Origin: a virus | IMG/VR virus record: IMGVR_UViG_3300031772_000117 | Coordinates: 1 to 37,600 of that record | Direction: 5' to 3' (one strand) | DNA: 37,600 nucleotides | Shown here: positions 21,545-29,309 of the stretch, in pieces | How positions within the stretch are numbered: position 1 is the stretch's first letter | Layout: every line of letters starts with the position of its first letter | Translations under genes and position numbers: made by a program | Notes under the pieces: model-generated | What the model saw: only the letters and a program-made list of their open reading frames with translations | The model's database searches: none | Told to the model about the DNA's origin: nothing

Positions 21545-23031
21545 TATGCGCCCCCTGTTCCGAAGTTAAATCCGAAGTTAATAGTCACGCTCTCTTGGTT
21601 ACAGTTACCTGATAACTTCAAGGTTGTGGCTAAGTCAAGTCTGTTTGGGTTAGTCCCGTTGATTCCGGCTACCGTGGAAGCATTGGCTTCTTCCGGTGAG
21701 CTGATTATTGCATCTTCAGCTAGTCCGTCGTTGATCGCACACGCTGCCGCAACTGCCATCTTTGGAGACTTAGCCGTCGGGTTAGTCGTGAACTGATCGT
21801 TAGGAATCAGCGGAGCACCTGCCCACTCTGGTGAGTCAAACTCAAGAGCGTAACGGTACTGAGCCTGTTGAAGCTTAACAATCTGAACTACGTAACGGTA
21901 AGCAGGTAACGCATCGCCAGACGGGTGATAAGTTGTGATTATGTCGCCTAATACTACTTGACTGTCTCTTACCTCAGTGGTACAGATTCCGCCTTGAACA
22001 GCTACTTCACGATCGGCGTACGCCCATTGTAGGGAGTCTTGACCGGGTAGGATGTCCGAGAGCACAAGCCCATAGTAAGATTGAGCTGGGTTACTGTTTG
22101 CCATTCTTGCGATACGCATTGCGGCTGCTGCTGCAAAGAGGCAAGGCAAGTTAGGGGAGCCCGGAACTGGAATAAGTACGTTTGATCTTCCGGCTGCCTG
22201 AGCTGAATAAGCTGAAACAGCTCCCGCGGCGGTCAGGTTAGCAATTCCGCTTATGATAATAGCTGGCTTGCGAGTTAACGGGTGCCATCTACCTTCACCC
22301 CATGTCTTAAGTAAGTTAAGGTTTGTTGTGTCTGCTGCATCACCACAGTTGATGACTATGGTTTCCCACACACTACCGATTTGAGCTAACGCCTCTGTAA
22401 TAGCTGGTTCTACTGCACCTGCAAAAGGTTTGGTCACGGTGAAATGTGTACCTGCGGTAGTTGAGCCAACCACGCTAACCGTGATGTTATTTCCGCTCTT
22501 ACCTGCCCATTTACATGTTATACCAACCTTACCCGTCCCAGAGGCCGCAGATACTGGCATGTCTAAAACGCCCACGATTGCGTTAACCATTTTAGCGACG
22601 ATTGCGGACGCGGCTTCAGCAGGTTCGATAGCGAAAGTCTTAGACTGCACGCCACCGATTAAGACATAGTATTCCGCGGTTACTAGTTGTGTACCGGATA
22701 CGGCTATTTCCCCCGCTGCGGCTACTGCGTCGTCGGCGTCTATCAACGGATACACTGTAACCGGAATGGTCCCCACGCCATCACCATTCAAAGGGAATAA
22801 CTGCTTGGCGGCTAAGTGCAGAGGTGAACCGTAGCCATAGACGGCACCGATAGCCGTAGCCGAGGTGTATTGTTGCTTGTTATTAGGGTAAACCGCTGAG
22901 GTCGTCCCTTGCCCCATCAAAGCGATTCTCTGAGGCAGGAAGGGAGCGGAGCCCTTGAGGTTCTTATAGACCATTTCAATGCCTACCGCCCTTGCGATAG
23001 AAGAAGGATCTAATGCATTTGATATGCTCAT
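21544..23031 (-). CDS. tail sheath protein (Mu gpL-like)
   Basis: 495 residues from the ATG at 23031 (MSISNALDPSSIARAVG). A longer frame to 23049 runs into the upstream gene, and the site GTGGAG sits before 23031. Sheath landmarks: RIALMGQGTTSAVYP, YGYGSPLHLAAKQLF, the Ala-rich insertion with SVVGSTTAGTHF, and the C-terminal DLATTLKLSGNCNQESVTINF. It forms the contractile sheath, and its co-occurrence with the tube shows a myovirus tail. Confidence 0.92.
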   Translation of the reverse strand: MSISNALDPSSIARAVGIEMVYKNLKGSAPFLPQRIALMGQGTTSAVYPNNKQQYTSATAIGAVYGYGSPLHLAAKQLFPLNGDGVGTIPVTVYPLIDADDAVAAAGEIAVSGTQLVTAEYYVLIGGVQSKTFAIEPAEAASAIVAKMVNAIVGVLDMPVSAASGTGKVGITCKWAGKSGNNITVSVVGSTTAGTHFTVTKPFAGAVEPAITEALAQIGSVWETIVINCGDAADTTNLNLLKTWGEGRWHPLTRKPAIIISGIANLTAAGAVSAYSAQAAGRSNVLIPVPGSPNLPCLFAAAAAMRIARMANSNPAQSYYGLVLSDILPGQDSLQWAYADREVAVQGGICTTEVRDSQVVLGDIITTYHPSGDALPAYRYVVQIVKLQQAQYRYALEFDSPEWAGAPLIPNDQFTTNPTAKSPKMAVAAACAINDGLAEDAIISSPEEANASTVAGINGTNPNRLDLATTLKLSGNCNQESVTINFGFNFGTGGA

Positions 23032-23035
23032 GTTT

Positions 23036-23704
23036 TTAGTTCTCCACATCGTATATGTAGTCTGCGGCCATAACTATTTGGCCGTTCTCTTGGCGTTTGA
23101 AGTTTACGTTCGTCTCTAAGAGGGTTACAGGTGTATATTGCGGTGAGTTCTCAATAAAGCTAACCCTAAGTTGCAACCTCATAACCACGATCCTAATTGA
23201 CGCTTCCATGTCTGCTGGGGCGAGGCTTTTTATGCTCAAAGGCCATCTCCGGCCAACCGTTCCCCTCAGTCCAAGGTAGCGATATTCTGACGACATTATT
23301 ATATTACGCACGAGGCGTAAAGCCCTTTGTGCATTCTTTGCAGCCTGTTCATCTGCGCACAGTTGCCCGCTTTGGGTGTCTTCCGACATTCCGGCACCGT
23401 AGCAATCTATGTTGAATGTGGCTTCATGTGTTTGTTGTTCTCCGGTATCGCCCTTGGACTGTGGAAACTCTCCGCTCTCGTAGGATACGTTTACAATCGG
23501 TGTAATGTCGAATGACTGAGAGCTATACTGCTCGATAGCGTCGGAACGTTCGATGTAGACATTCAATGCCCAGAGGCTCGAATTTTTATTCGCCAGAACG
23601 GCCTTAGCCTTCTGTAAAACGGTTTCTGCAACCAGAATTTGAGCTATCTTATCTCGAACGATCTCGAAACTATCTTGTTTATCAATGAGTACGCTAATTG
23701 CCAA
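23036..23704 (-). CDS. tail completion / head-tail connector-like protein
   Basis: 222 residues. It has alternating beta segments (FEIVRDKIAQILVAE, FDITPIVNVSYESGEF, EATFNIDCYGAG, RLVRNIIMSSEYRYLGLRG, MRLQLRVSFIENSPQY). It is located directly upstream of the sheath, where Mu-like phages encode a tail terminator such as gp37. Overlaps the upstream gene by 11 bases. Function by position and general shape only. Confidence 0.65.
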   Translation of the reverse strand: MAISVLIDKQDSFEIVRDKIAQILVAETVLQKAKAVLANKNSSLWALNVYIERSDAIEQYSSQSFDITPIVNVSYESGEFPQSKGDTGEQQTHEATFNIDCYGAGMSEDTQSGQLCADEQAAKNAQRALRLVRNIIMSSEYRYLGLRGTVGRRWPLSIKSLAPADMEASIRIVVMRLQLRVSFIENSPQYTPVTLLETNVNFKRQENGQIVMAADYIYDVEN

Positions 23705-24089
23705 TTGGTACCACCTGCTTGTGAGTTCCTAGAGTTAATACAATGACTCCAAGGGTTTCATCGGTTGCCGAACGGAGCACCTTCCATTTAGTGCTGGTTC
23801 CGCGTAAATTTGAGATTGTTACTGTCCACGGTACTGCCGTCAGGTTGGTTACTCCAAACGGAACGCCTGAGGTAGTTAGTGACGCCAGTCGTAAAGTCAC
23901 ATTCACAAGCGAACCCGTGACTATCTGCCCTGTTTGGGGGTCGATAGCTCTACCGATATTATCGGAGATCCCTACAATTGGATAAGCTACACCAGCGGGG
24001 CTATTTAATACCATATTCCAGCCCCCACCGTTGACGCTATCTTCTACTGTAAAGCTTAAGTCCGCTTCTGCTTGTGCTCTAAGATTCAA
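23694..24089 (-). CDS. head-tail joining protein, connector-like
   Basis: 131 residues. MNLRAQAEADLSFTVED and NSPAGVAYPIVGISDNIG ... IDPQTGQIV match a small phage family found between capsid and tail genes. Probably a neck or stopper protein of gpFII type. It overlaps both neighbours. Confidence 0.65.
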   Translation of the reverse strand: MNLRAQAEADLSFTVEDSVNGGGWNMVLNSPAGVAYPIVGISDNIGRAIDPQTGQIVTGSLVNVTLRLASLTTSGVPFGVTNLTAVPWTVTISNLRGTSTKWKVLRSATDETLGVIVLTLGTHKQVVPIGN

Positions 24090-24681
24090 TTACAAGTCCT
24101 CTTTCGATAAGGTCTGATATAACGGACATTCCGCCAGTAAAGTATTCTTCTTTGACTTCTCTACCAGACTCAAGAATACCCACGCTGGAGGTTATTGCAT
24201 TACCCTCAGACACACGGTATTTAACTGGAGATAACTTACGAAGTGTTTGCTCAGCATCGGCAAGTAAGTGCAGGGTTTCTGCCTTAAGGGTTTGAAGTTC
24301 GCTTACTTGGAAGTCAATAACACTTACATAGTCTTGTAACTTCGCAACTTCCAATTCGGCTACTTGTAGCGCGCTGGGTTCTTCCACGGTCTCAACGGTG
24401 TCTGTGTCAGGTTCTCCCGCTGTACTATCGGACGAGGCTTCACCTTCTTCATGGTCAGCGTCGTCGGTAAACGTGGCTGTAGTGTCGTCGGTAACCGTGG
24501 CTGTAGTGTCGTTGTGTTCATCGTTCCCCTCGTCTTCCTTGGTGTCTGTGTCTGCTGGTTTGTTCTGTAGCGATTTAAGCATGGTAACTAATTCCGCTAC
24601 GGTACGTTCTTCAAGATCGGGAGTTTCTGGGGCGAACCCCAGAATATCACTGATCAACTCTGCTTTTGTTGGTCTGGACAT
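24079..24681 (-). CDS. head-proximal protein with acidic linker and coiled coil (gpFI-like position)
   Basis: 200 residues. An N-terminal SAP/HeH-like segment (TKAELISDILGFAPE ... TVAELVTMLKSL) precedes an extremely acidic, Thr-rich linker (about 43-95) containing a short repeat (DDTTATVTDDTTATF). Next comes a coiled coil (about 105-150) and a C-terminal domain. Position after the major capsid gene resembles lambda gpFI. Function inferred only from position. Confidence 0.55.
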   Translation of the reverse strand: MSRPTKAELISDILGFAPETPDLEERTVAELVTMLKSLQNKPADTDTKEDEGNDEHNDTTATVTDDTTATFTDDADHEEGEASSDSTAGEPDTDTVETVEEPSALQVAELEVAKLQDYVSVIDFQVSELQTLKAETLHLLADAEQTLRKLSPVKYRVSEGNAITSSVGILESGREVKEEYFTGGMSVISDLIERGLVIES

Positions 24682-24694
24682 ACTCTCCCCTTCG

Positions 24695-25786
24695 TTATGA
24701 TAATACCGTTAAACAACCGTAAGTATCAATTGCGGTAGGAATGAATAAGAACTTGGTAGCGATACCAACATGTACGTTTTCACCTGTTTGGTCCGTCCAA
24801 GCATTAGCTGAAAAACCAAAGTTGCTGCTGGTTCCGCCCATTCCTCCGAAAGCTCCCGGTAAGAAAGATAAGACTCTTTGATCAATAGGAACAAGTCGGG
24901 CGTAGGCTCCGTAGGTACAGTCAAAACGACTCGCGTGATTCTTAACGATCACTTTGCCTTTAGGGATGTATTGCGTCTCAAGTCCAGTGGTCACATCAAC
25001 GTATGTTGCGCCATAGCTCCATAAGTCCAGACGATACGCACCAACTACTAGTTGACCATGATACACGCCACCTTGACCATTAGGGGCTCTTAAACCAAGA
25101 CTACCGAGCTCCACGTTTCTAAGGTCTAATCTCTTTTGGATAGCGGCGTTACCAAGAATGGTTTCGATAGTTTCAGAATCAGTAATAATCTGATCAGGAA
25201 CCAGCCCACCGTCGTTAATGATAACTTTTACAAGGGCGTCGATGTCTGCGATAATCGTAGCACCTGAGTTTGACCACAGTGTATTAACGGTTACGAAATG
25301 TGTAGATTTAGGTTTGAAGTCTTCCGCGTACACAACGGTTCCGGCAGGGTCTTTCAGAGAAATCTTACCCGTAAGCATTACCTGTGCGGCCTGAATTTCC
25401 ATAGCCCTACGCATCATGTCCTCCATGTTTTGCATTGCTTTAAAAGCAATCTTTGTGGCGACAATGGCGGTCTGAGGGTCAGAAAAATTTATCTGTCCGG
25501 GCTGTCTTTTAGTGATTTCTTCGGCGTTGATAGGTGTAGCTTCCTTGTAAGGAATACCGGTATACGATTTATTTGTGTATTTGGTAGATTGGTTTAAGTG
25601 GTAGCCAGTCTCGCCTTTAGGTAGTGGGTATGACACCGCTTTGCTTTGGCGTAGAAAGTCTCTTTCGATTGAGTCACCCTTGTAGAAGTTCTCCGCTGGT
25701 GCTACACCCATCGAGTGTAAGAACATTTGCGGAGCTACACGGCTGTCATAGGTTTCAAGCAATCTTTTTAATGATGCATCGCTCAT
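24695..25786 (-). CDS. major capsid protein (lambda E family)
   Basis: 363 residues, close to lambda E. Family features: YPLPKGETGYHLNQSTKY, ATKIAFKAMQNMEDMMRRAMEI with LTGKI, LVPDQIITDSETIETIL, YRLDLWSYGATYVD, IPKGKVIV and a C-terminal VHVGIATKFLFI. It follows protease/scaffold and gpD genes in the lambda order. Confidence 0.92.
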   Translation of the reverse strand: MSDASLKRLLETYDSRVAPQMFLHSMGVAPAENFYKGDSIERDFLRQSKAVSYPLPKGETGYHLNQSTKYTNKSYTGIPYKEATPINAEEITKRQPGQINFSDPQTAIVATKIAFKAMQNMEDMMRRAMEIQAAQVMLTGKISLKDPAGTVVYAEDFKPKSTHFVTVNTLWSNSGATIIADIDALVKVIINDGGLVPDQIITDSETIETILGNAAIQKRLDLRNVELGSLGLRAPNGQGGVYHGQLVVGAYRLDLWSYGATYVDVTTGLETQYIPKGKVIVKNHASRFDCTYGAYARLVPIDQRVLSFLPGAFGGMGGTSSNFGFSANAWTDQTGENVHVGIATKFLFIPTAIDTYGCLTVLS

Positions 25787-25805
25787 GGTTATTGGTCTCC
25801 TTTAA

Positions 25806-26198
25806 TTACATGTTATCCAAAACGGAACGTTCAGTAACCAAGTCTACACCGATATTATAGTCTTGTAGTTGGTCTCTAACCACTGAGGTGATATTTGTTG
25901 CGTCGCCGTCCGCGTGGATTACAAGGCGGTGATGGATACAGCGGCCGGAGGACGCTACACGGACAGCGGCAGAACCCGCTCCAGCGAAAACAACTTCATG
26001 GCCAAGAATTTTTTTAGGGATCCCGTTTTCATTAGTAGTTCCACCTTTAACAAACGGAACCAGATTACCACTTACGGAATCTCTGGCTAAAATAGTCGCA
26101 CGCTTGACGGTCATTGCACCAGCTACGGTTAAAGTTCCGTCTTCCCATTGCATATTATCGGAGAAGGGGGCTCCTGTGTCGATAATGGTCGTAATCAT
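25806..26198 (-). CDS. head decoration protein (lambda D-like)
   Basis: 130 residues. TLTVAGAMTVKRATILARDS, VFAGAGSAAVRVA and a C-terminal DQLQDYNIGV fit the HDPD decoration family that trimerises on the capsid surface. It begins one base after the protease stop region and precedes capsid E. Confidence 0.88.
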   Translation of the reverse strand: MITTIIDTGAPFSDNMQWEDGTLTVAGAMTVKRATILARDSVSGNLVPFVKGGTTNENGIPKKILGHEVVFAGAGSAAVRVASSGRCIHHRLVIHADGDATNITSVVRDQLQDYNIGVDLVTERSVLDNM

Positions 26199-26555
26199 TT
26201 ACGCCTTCACTTTCTCAGCACCGCAAATGGCATCCGCTACAATGTCACCGAGGTCTTTGGCTGGTGTGGTTTCATCTTTTAGTTTCGCTGCGTCATCGGC
26301 GGCACTGGCTTCTTTATCTTCTGCGATAGCCTGAGTGGTACCTTTTTTTCCGATTGCTGCAAACATGTGTTCAACCATCAAAGCTTGAGTGAACGGCTGA
26401 CCGTCAGCAACGGCTTTTTTAGCAACATCATGTTTACCTGAATGCTCGGCGGCAGTGATATGCGCTAGGCATCTGTCTTTTTCTTCCGCTTTCCCGAGGC
26501 TCAAAACCTCCGCGTACAAAGCGGGGTGCTCCAATCTTAATTGGTCAATGTTCAT
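26199..26555 (-). CDS. nested scaffold protein (lambda Nu3-like)
   Basis: An internal in-frame ATG at 26555 is preceded by GAAAGGAACCAAG. The product is the C-terminal 118 residues of the protease gene (MNIDQLRLEHPALYAEVLSL ... EKVKA). It is helical and charged, as expected for a capsid scaffold. Lambda C/Nu3 is organised the same way. Confidence 0.65.
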   Translation of the reverse strand: MNIDQLRLEHPALYAEVLSLGKAEEKDRCLAHITAAEHSGKHDVAKKAVADGQPFTQALMVEHMFAAIGKKGTTQAIAEDKEASAADDAAKLKDETTPAKDLGDIVADAICGAEKVKA

Positions 26556-27335
26556 CTTGGTTCCTTTCGTATTAGTATTAGCCTTATTTTTTGTGGCGGG
26601 TAGCGGACTAGCTGCCCTTATTTCGTCAATCATTCCAGCGGCAAGGGCTTTCTCAGCCAAAAACATACCACCTTGACCATACGTGGCGTTGACATTTGCC
26701 ACCGTGGTTTTTCTGCCCTTGGCGATCTTCTCTGCGAAAATCTCGTGCATGTCGTCAAGCCCCTCAACTACTACCGCACGGCCTTCAGGAGTCGAAATAT
26801 CCGGCCGTTTCTTTGGTGCGTTGGTAGAAGTTATTGAAATATCGTTAGGGTAAAAACTTGTATCTATAGCCACGCCTATGCTTCCAAAGCGTGTCATTCG
26901 ACTCGTAGCGGTTACCTTCCCTACCTGACTGATTAAACCATATGCTGCGCTGGCTGCCATATCCCCGACTATAGCCTGTGTAGGCTTCTTGGCATTCCCG
27001 ATCGCATCCATAGCGGCTAACCACCCAGCGGAAGCACTTCCACCGCCTGAGTCAACAATAAATTTAGTACCTTTTATCAGAGGGCTTCCCTCTGCGGCAT
27101 TTACGGCGTTTATGATCTCATAATAAGAGGTCTGCTCGACTCCTTGGCGTTGTAGCCAAGTGTCAATTTCGTCAACTAACACACCTTTAACAGAAATATG
27201 CATGTCAGAGCCCACAACCCTAGCCACATCTAGTGCTACAGGTTTATAGCTTTCAAGTGCGCTGGGGTTAGTTCTGTTTGATGCAAGTATTGCCGTAATT
27301 CTCGCGTGTGTTTCCCGTTCTAGTAACCAGACCAT
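26199..27335 (-). CDS. head maturation protease, S49 family (lambda C-like), with C-terminal scaffold
   Basis: 378 residues; the ATG at 27335 follows TTGGAGAAACTAAA. The ClpP-fold protease domain has VDSGGGSASAG (oxyanion side, about 95-103), the nucleophile S129 in GDMAASAAYGLIS and RFGSIGV (149-155). A Lys pair at 175-176 is a candidate general base. A polar linker (about 250-260) leads to a helical, Ala/Lys-rich C-terminal scaffold region. It cleaves scaffold and head proteins during prohead maturation. Confidence 0.9.
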   Translation of the reverse strand: MVWLLERETHARITAILASNRTNPSALESYKPVALDVARVVGSDMHISVKGVLVDEIDTWLQRQGVEQTSYYEIINAVNAAEGSPLIKGTKFIVDSGGGSASAGWLAAMDAIGNAKKPTQAIVGDMAASAAYGLISQVGKVTATSRMTRFGSIGVAIDTSFYPNDISITSTNAPKKRPDISTPEGRAVVVEGLDDMHEIFAEKIAKGRKTTVANVNATYGQGGMFLAEKALAAGMIDEIRAASPLPATKNKANTNTKGTKMNIDQLRLEHPALYAEVLSLGKAEEKDRCLAHITAAEHSGKHDVAKKAVADGQPFTQALMVEHMFAAIGKKGTTQAIAEDKEASAADDAAKLKDETTPAKDLGDIVADAICGAEKVKA

Positions 27336-27359
27336 TTTAGTTTCTCCAAATTCTAAAGT

Positions 27360-27388
27360 AATATAGTGCTTTATTTACCGTCTGTCAA
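27360..27388 (-). promoter_or_regulatory. sigma-70-type promoter for the capsid operon
   Basis: Minus-strand TTGACA (27388-27383), 17-bp spacer, TATATT (27365-27360), in the 57-base gap ahead of the protease gene. Both hexamers and the spacer match the early promoters at 631, 1813 and 10970. Confidence 0.8.
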
Positions 27389-27392
27389 GTGT

Positions 27393-27581
27393 TTATTTAG
27401 GTGAATAATGCTCCCTGTCCATGTACGTTACACAATTCTTTGTCAGATCGCTAAACGCTGCCGCTACGGTTTCCTTCTTCCACGTATTGATACAAATAAC
27501 CGTTAATAGCCCTACGATAATGACTCCGAGGATTACCAGCCATGTTATTTGACTGAATTTATATTTTTGAAAATTACCCAT
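27393..27581 (-). CDS. small single-pass membrane protein (possible spanin)
   Basis: 62 residues with one strong membrane segment (ITWLVILGVIIVGLLTVICI, about 12-31) after a short basic N-terminus, and a polar C-terminal part with one Cys. It overlaps the holin-like gene by 8 bases. An inner-membrane spanin or accessory holin is plausible by context; no lipoprotein partner is seen. Confidence 0.5.
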   Translation of the reverse strand: MGNFQKYKFSQITWLVILGVIIVGLLTVICINTWKKETVAAAFSDLTKNCVTYMDREHYSPK

Positions 27582-27894
27582 TTTTTTCTCTCTCCTTATT
27601 TGGTTTTTCTGGGGTATATGCCTTTTTGACGTACCCTTCTATTCCATTACACACCGTCTTGATGAATATTTTTCCAGATAATGCCGCCCCAAAAATAAAC
27701 ACGTATGTCCACTCTTTTGCAACGCTTAGAGCCGCCGTTAAGAGTAAGGCCATGAAGACGGCTACCGCTGAAGTAACCGTCGAGGCCAATAATTCTGTTG
27801 CTGTTCTGTGCTTACCCTCACACCAATTGTATAATGCAGATAGAAGGACGGAAGTCACGCATACTACTATCTTTAGCGTTGATATTTGCTCCAT
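27574..27894 (-). CDS. putative holin
   Basis: 106 residues with three hydrophobic segments: LKIVVCVTSVLLSALY (about 8-23), ELLASTVTSAVAVFMALLLTAAL (about 34-56) and WTYVFIFGAALSGKIFIKTV (about 62-81). The tail is charged (KKAYTPEKPNKEREKNG). Size, topology and a charged C-terminus fit a class I holin. No endolysin is encoded nearby. Confidence 0.6.
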   Translation of the reverse strand: MEQISTLKIVVCVTSVLLSALYNWCEGKHRTATELLASTVTSAVAVFMALLLTAALSVAKEWTYVFIFGAALSGKIFIKTVCNGIEGYVKKAYTPEKPNKEREKNG

Positions 27895-27918
27895 CCTCTA
27901 CCCTTCTACTTATTTTGG

Positions 27919-28119
27919 TTAAGCTCTTTGCGTGTCGTCTTTCAGTGTTGCATTACCCCCACAACCCCCGGCTGCACGGATCCAACAACCACTACAAGAT
28001 GTTCCTGTCAAATTTTCTACCGGAACTGGTTCAAGTGCTGAGGTTGTTTTACCTACGCATGCTGCTGGTAAGGTAAGAGTTTGGTGGTCAATAGGTAATC
28101 TTTTTTCGTCTTCTGGCAT
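27919..28119 (-). CDS. small Cys-containing protein with an early-type ribosome-binding site
   Basis: 66 residues. The site AACAGGAGAATAAAATG is identical to that of the early gene at 4627. The protein is polar, with Cys in CSGCWIRAAGGCGG. No membrane segment. It sits between the fibre block and the holin. Role unknown. Confidence 0.5.
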   Translation of the reverse strand: MPEDEKRLPIDHQTLTLPAACVGKTTSALEPVPVENLTGTSCSGCWIRAAGGCGGNATLKDDTQRA

Positions 28120-28137
28120 TTTATTCTCCTGTTATTT

Positions 28138-28171
28138 TAAAAAATTAGCCCTCCAAACCTATGAAGGGCTT
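28138..28171 (-). terminator. Rho-independent terminator after the fibre block
   Basis: AGCCCT/AGGGCT stem (28171-28166 and 28153-28148 on the minus strand) with a 12-nt loop, then TAATTTTTT. The reverse strand has a shorter T-run, so it may be partly bidirectional. The T-run merges into the ribosome-binding site of the 27919-28119 gene. Confidence 0.75.
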
Positions 28172-28177
28172 TTCTGG

Positions 28178-28543
28178 TTATACTCTTGGCGTGAACTCGA
28201 AGCCGTAGAACTGGTTTGGTATGGTCCCTCCCATATACATAACTTCAGGTAATGAAACAAGTAACTCCTCCAAACCGTCCTTGAACTGGTTGTTTACTGG
28301 GTCGGTGAAATCGTTGTTCTGCGGTTCTAACGCCCCTCTGTGGAACCTGACCGAATAGGAATCAAAATCATAGGAGTTCCCTATTGCAGAAATTGACTTG
28401 TAACAAATAACGCCGCAACTAACTACATCCCCGCCCGGTATCTTACGCCAATTTTGAATTAAGCAGAAAGCCTCGAAGTTCTTTTCTGCTACCTCATTTA
28501 ACCCTACTGGCTGAGGCCCCCCCTGTATCATTCCTCTGATCAT
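28178..28543 (-). CDS. hypothetical protein of the fibre block
   Basis: 121 residues; MIRGMIQGGPQPVGLNEVAEKNFEAFC at the start, then a soluble mixed alpha/beta body. No recognised motif. It follows the adhesin genes and precedes a terminator, so a fibre accessory or chaperone is possible. The frame carries no sign of decay. Confidence 0.55.
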   Translation of the reverse strand: MIRGMIQGGPQPVGLNEVAEKNFEAFCLIQNWRKIPGGDVVSCGVICYKSISAIGNSYDFDSYSVRFHRGALEPQNNDFTDPVNNQFKDGLEELLVSLPEVMYMGGTIPNQFYGFEFTPRV

Positions 28544-28553
28544 ACTTTCCTCC

Positions 28554-29309
28554 TTAACGTAATCTTATTATTGTAAGCGTACTATCTGATGCACGCATTG
28601 AAGTCACCCCGCCATTACCTATAATGAATAAATCAACACGCATAAAGGTAGAGGTGTTATTAACTATAATCAAGTCTAGCTGTGTCTGGTTTCCGGCACT
28701 TGTGAAAGTGGGCGATACCAAACTGGCAAAGGTTCCTATAGACGCTAAAGTGTCCGAGTTTTCCCACTGCCAACTTAAATAAACGCCGCTGTTAATGTAG
28801 TCATTTAAACCTGTAAACCTCCACCTGCCCGGAGGTATGGAGATAATACCCGCCGCTTGGTTTGTTCCGGGGGTCACCGTTATCAAGCTGTTAGCGTCAC
28901 CCGTCAAGGTGTTCCATTCAATATGATGTACATTTCCCGTAAGATTAGTCTGACTGTGTGACTTGCTTAGAGCGGCATAAGTGATATAGGCATTAACCTC
29001 ACTCAACTTCCAGCCGTTCCCTGCTACGTGCCTCAGTACTCCCGTGTCTCCGGGTAGCAATACGCCTAACGTACCCAACGTCAGAATCGCGGTAGAAGTC
29101 ACGTCATTAATTACCTTGATGTGGTTATCAACAAATTCACCCGCTATGGGGGTCGGTAGCACAAACGTGGCTGGTGCCGAAATGGTAAACACGACTTTGC
29201 TGTCTGTGGCTAGTGCCGTCGTTCCGGCTGTCACTTCCCTAACTGGGAAGCTGTTTCTCCCCCGGTTTATGACACCGGGGGTTTTAAGAGCTGTTTGACT
29301 CTCAGTCAT
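28554..29309 (-). CDS. fibre/receptor-binding accessory protein with jelly-roll-like C-terminus
   Basis: 251 residues. The N-terminal half is a short structural domain with a Gly/Ala/Thr-rich beta pattern (TAGTTALATDSKVVFTISAPATFVLPTP). After residue 120 the sequence (HHIEWNT ... IISIPPGRWRFTG ... LSWQWENS ... VDLFIIGNGG) resembles a C1q/TNF-like trimeric jelly-roll. Its start touches the stop of the large fibre gene, so the two are co-translated; it probably forms a fibre tip. Confidence 0.6.
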   Translation of the reverse strand: MTESQTALKTPGVINRGRNSFPVREVTAGTTALATDSKVVFTISAPATFVLPTPIAGEFVDNHIKVINDVTSTAILTLGTLGVLLPGDTGVLRHVAGNGWKLSEVNAYITYAALSKSHSQTNLTGNVHHIEWNTLTGDANSLITVTPGTNQAAGIISIPPGRWRFTGLNDYINSGVYLSWQWENSDTLASIGTFASLVSPTFTSAGNQTQLDLIIVNNTSTFMRVDLFIIGNGGVTSMRASDSTLTIIRLR

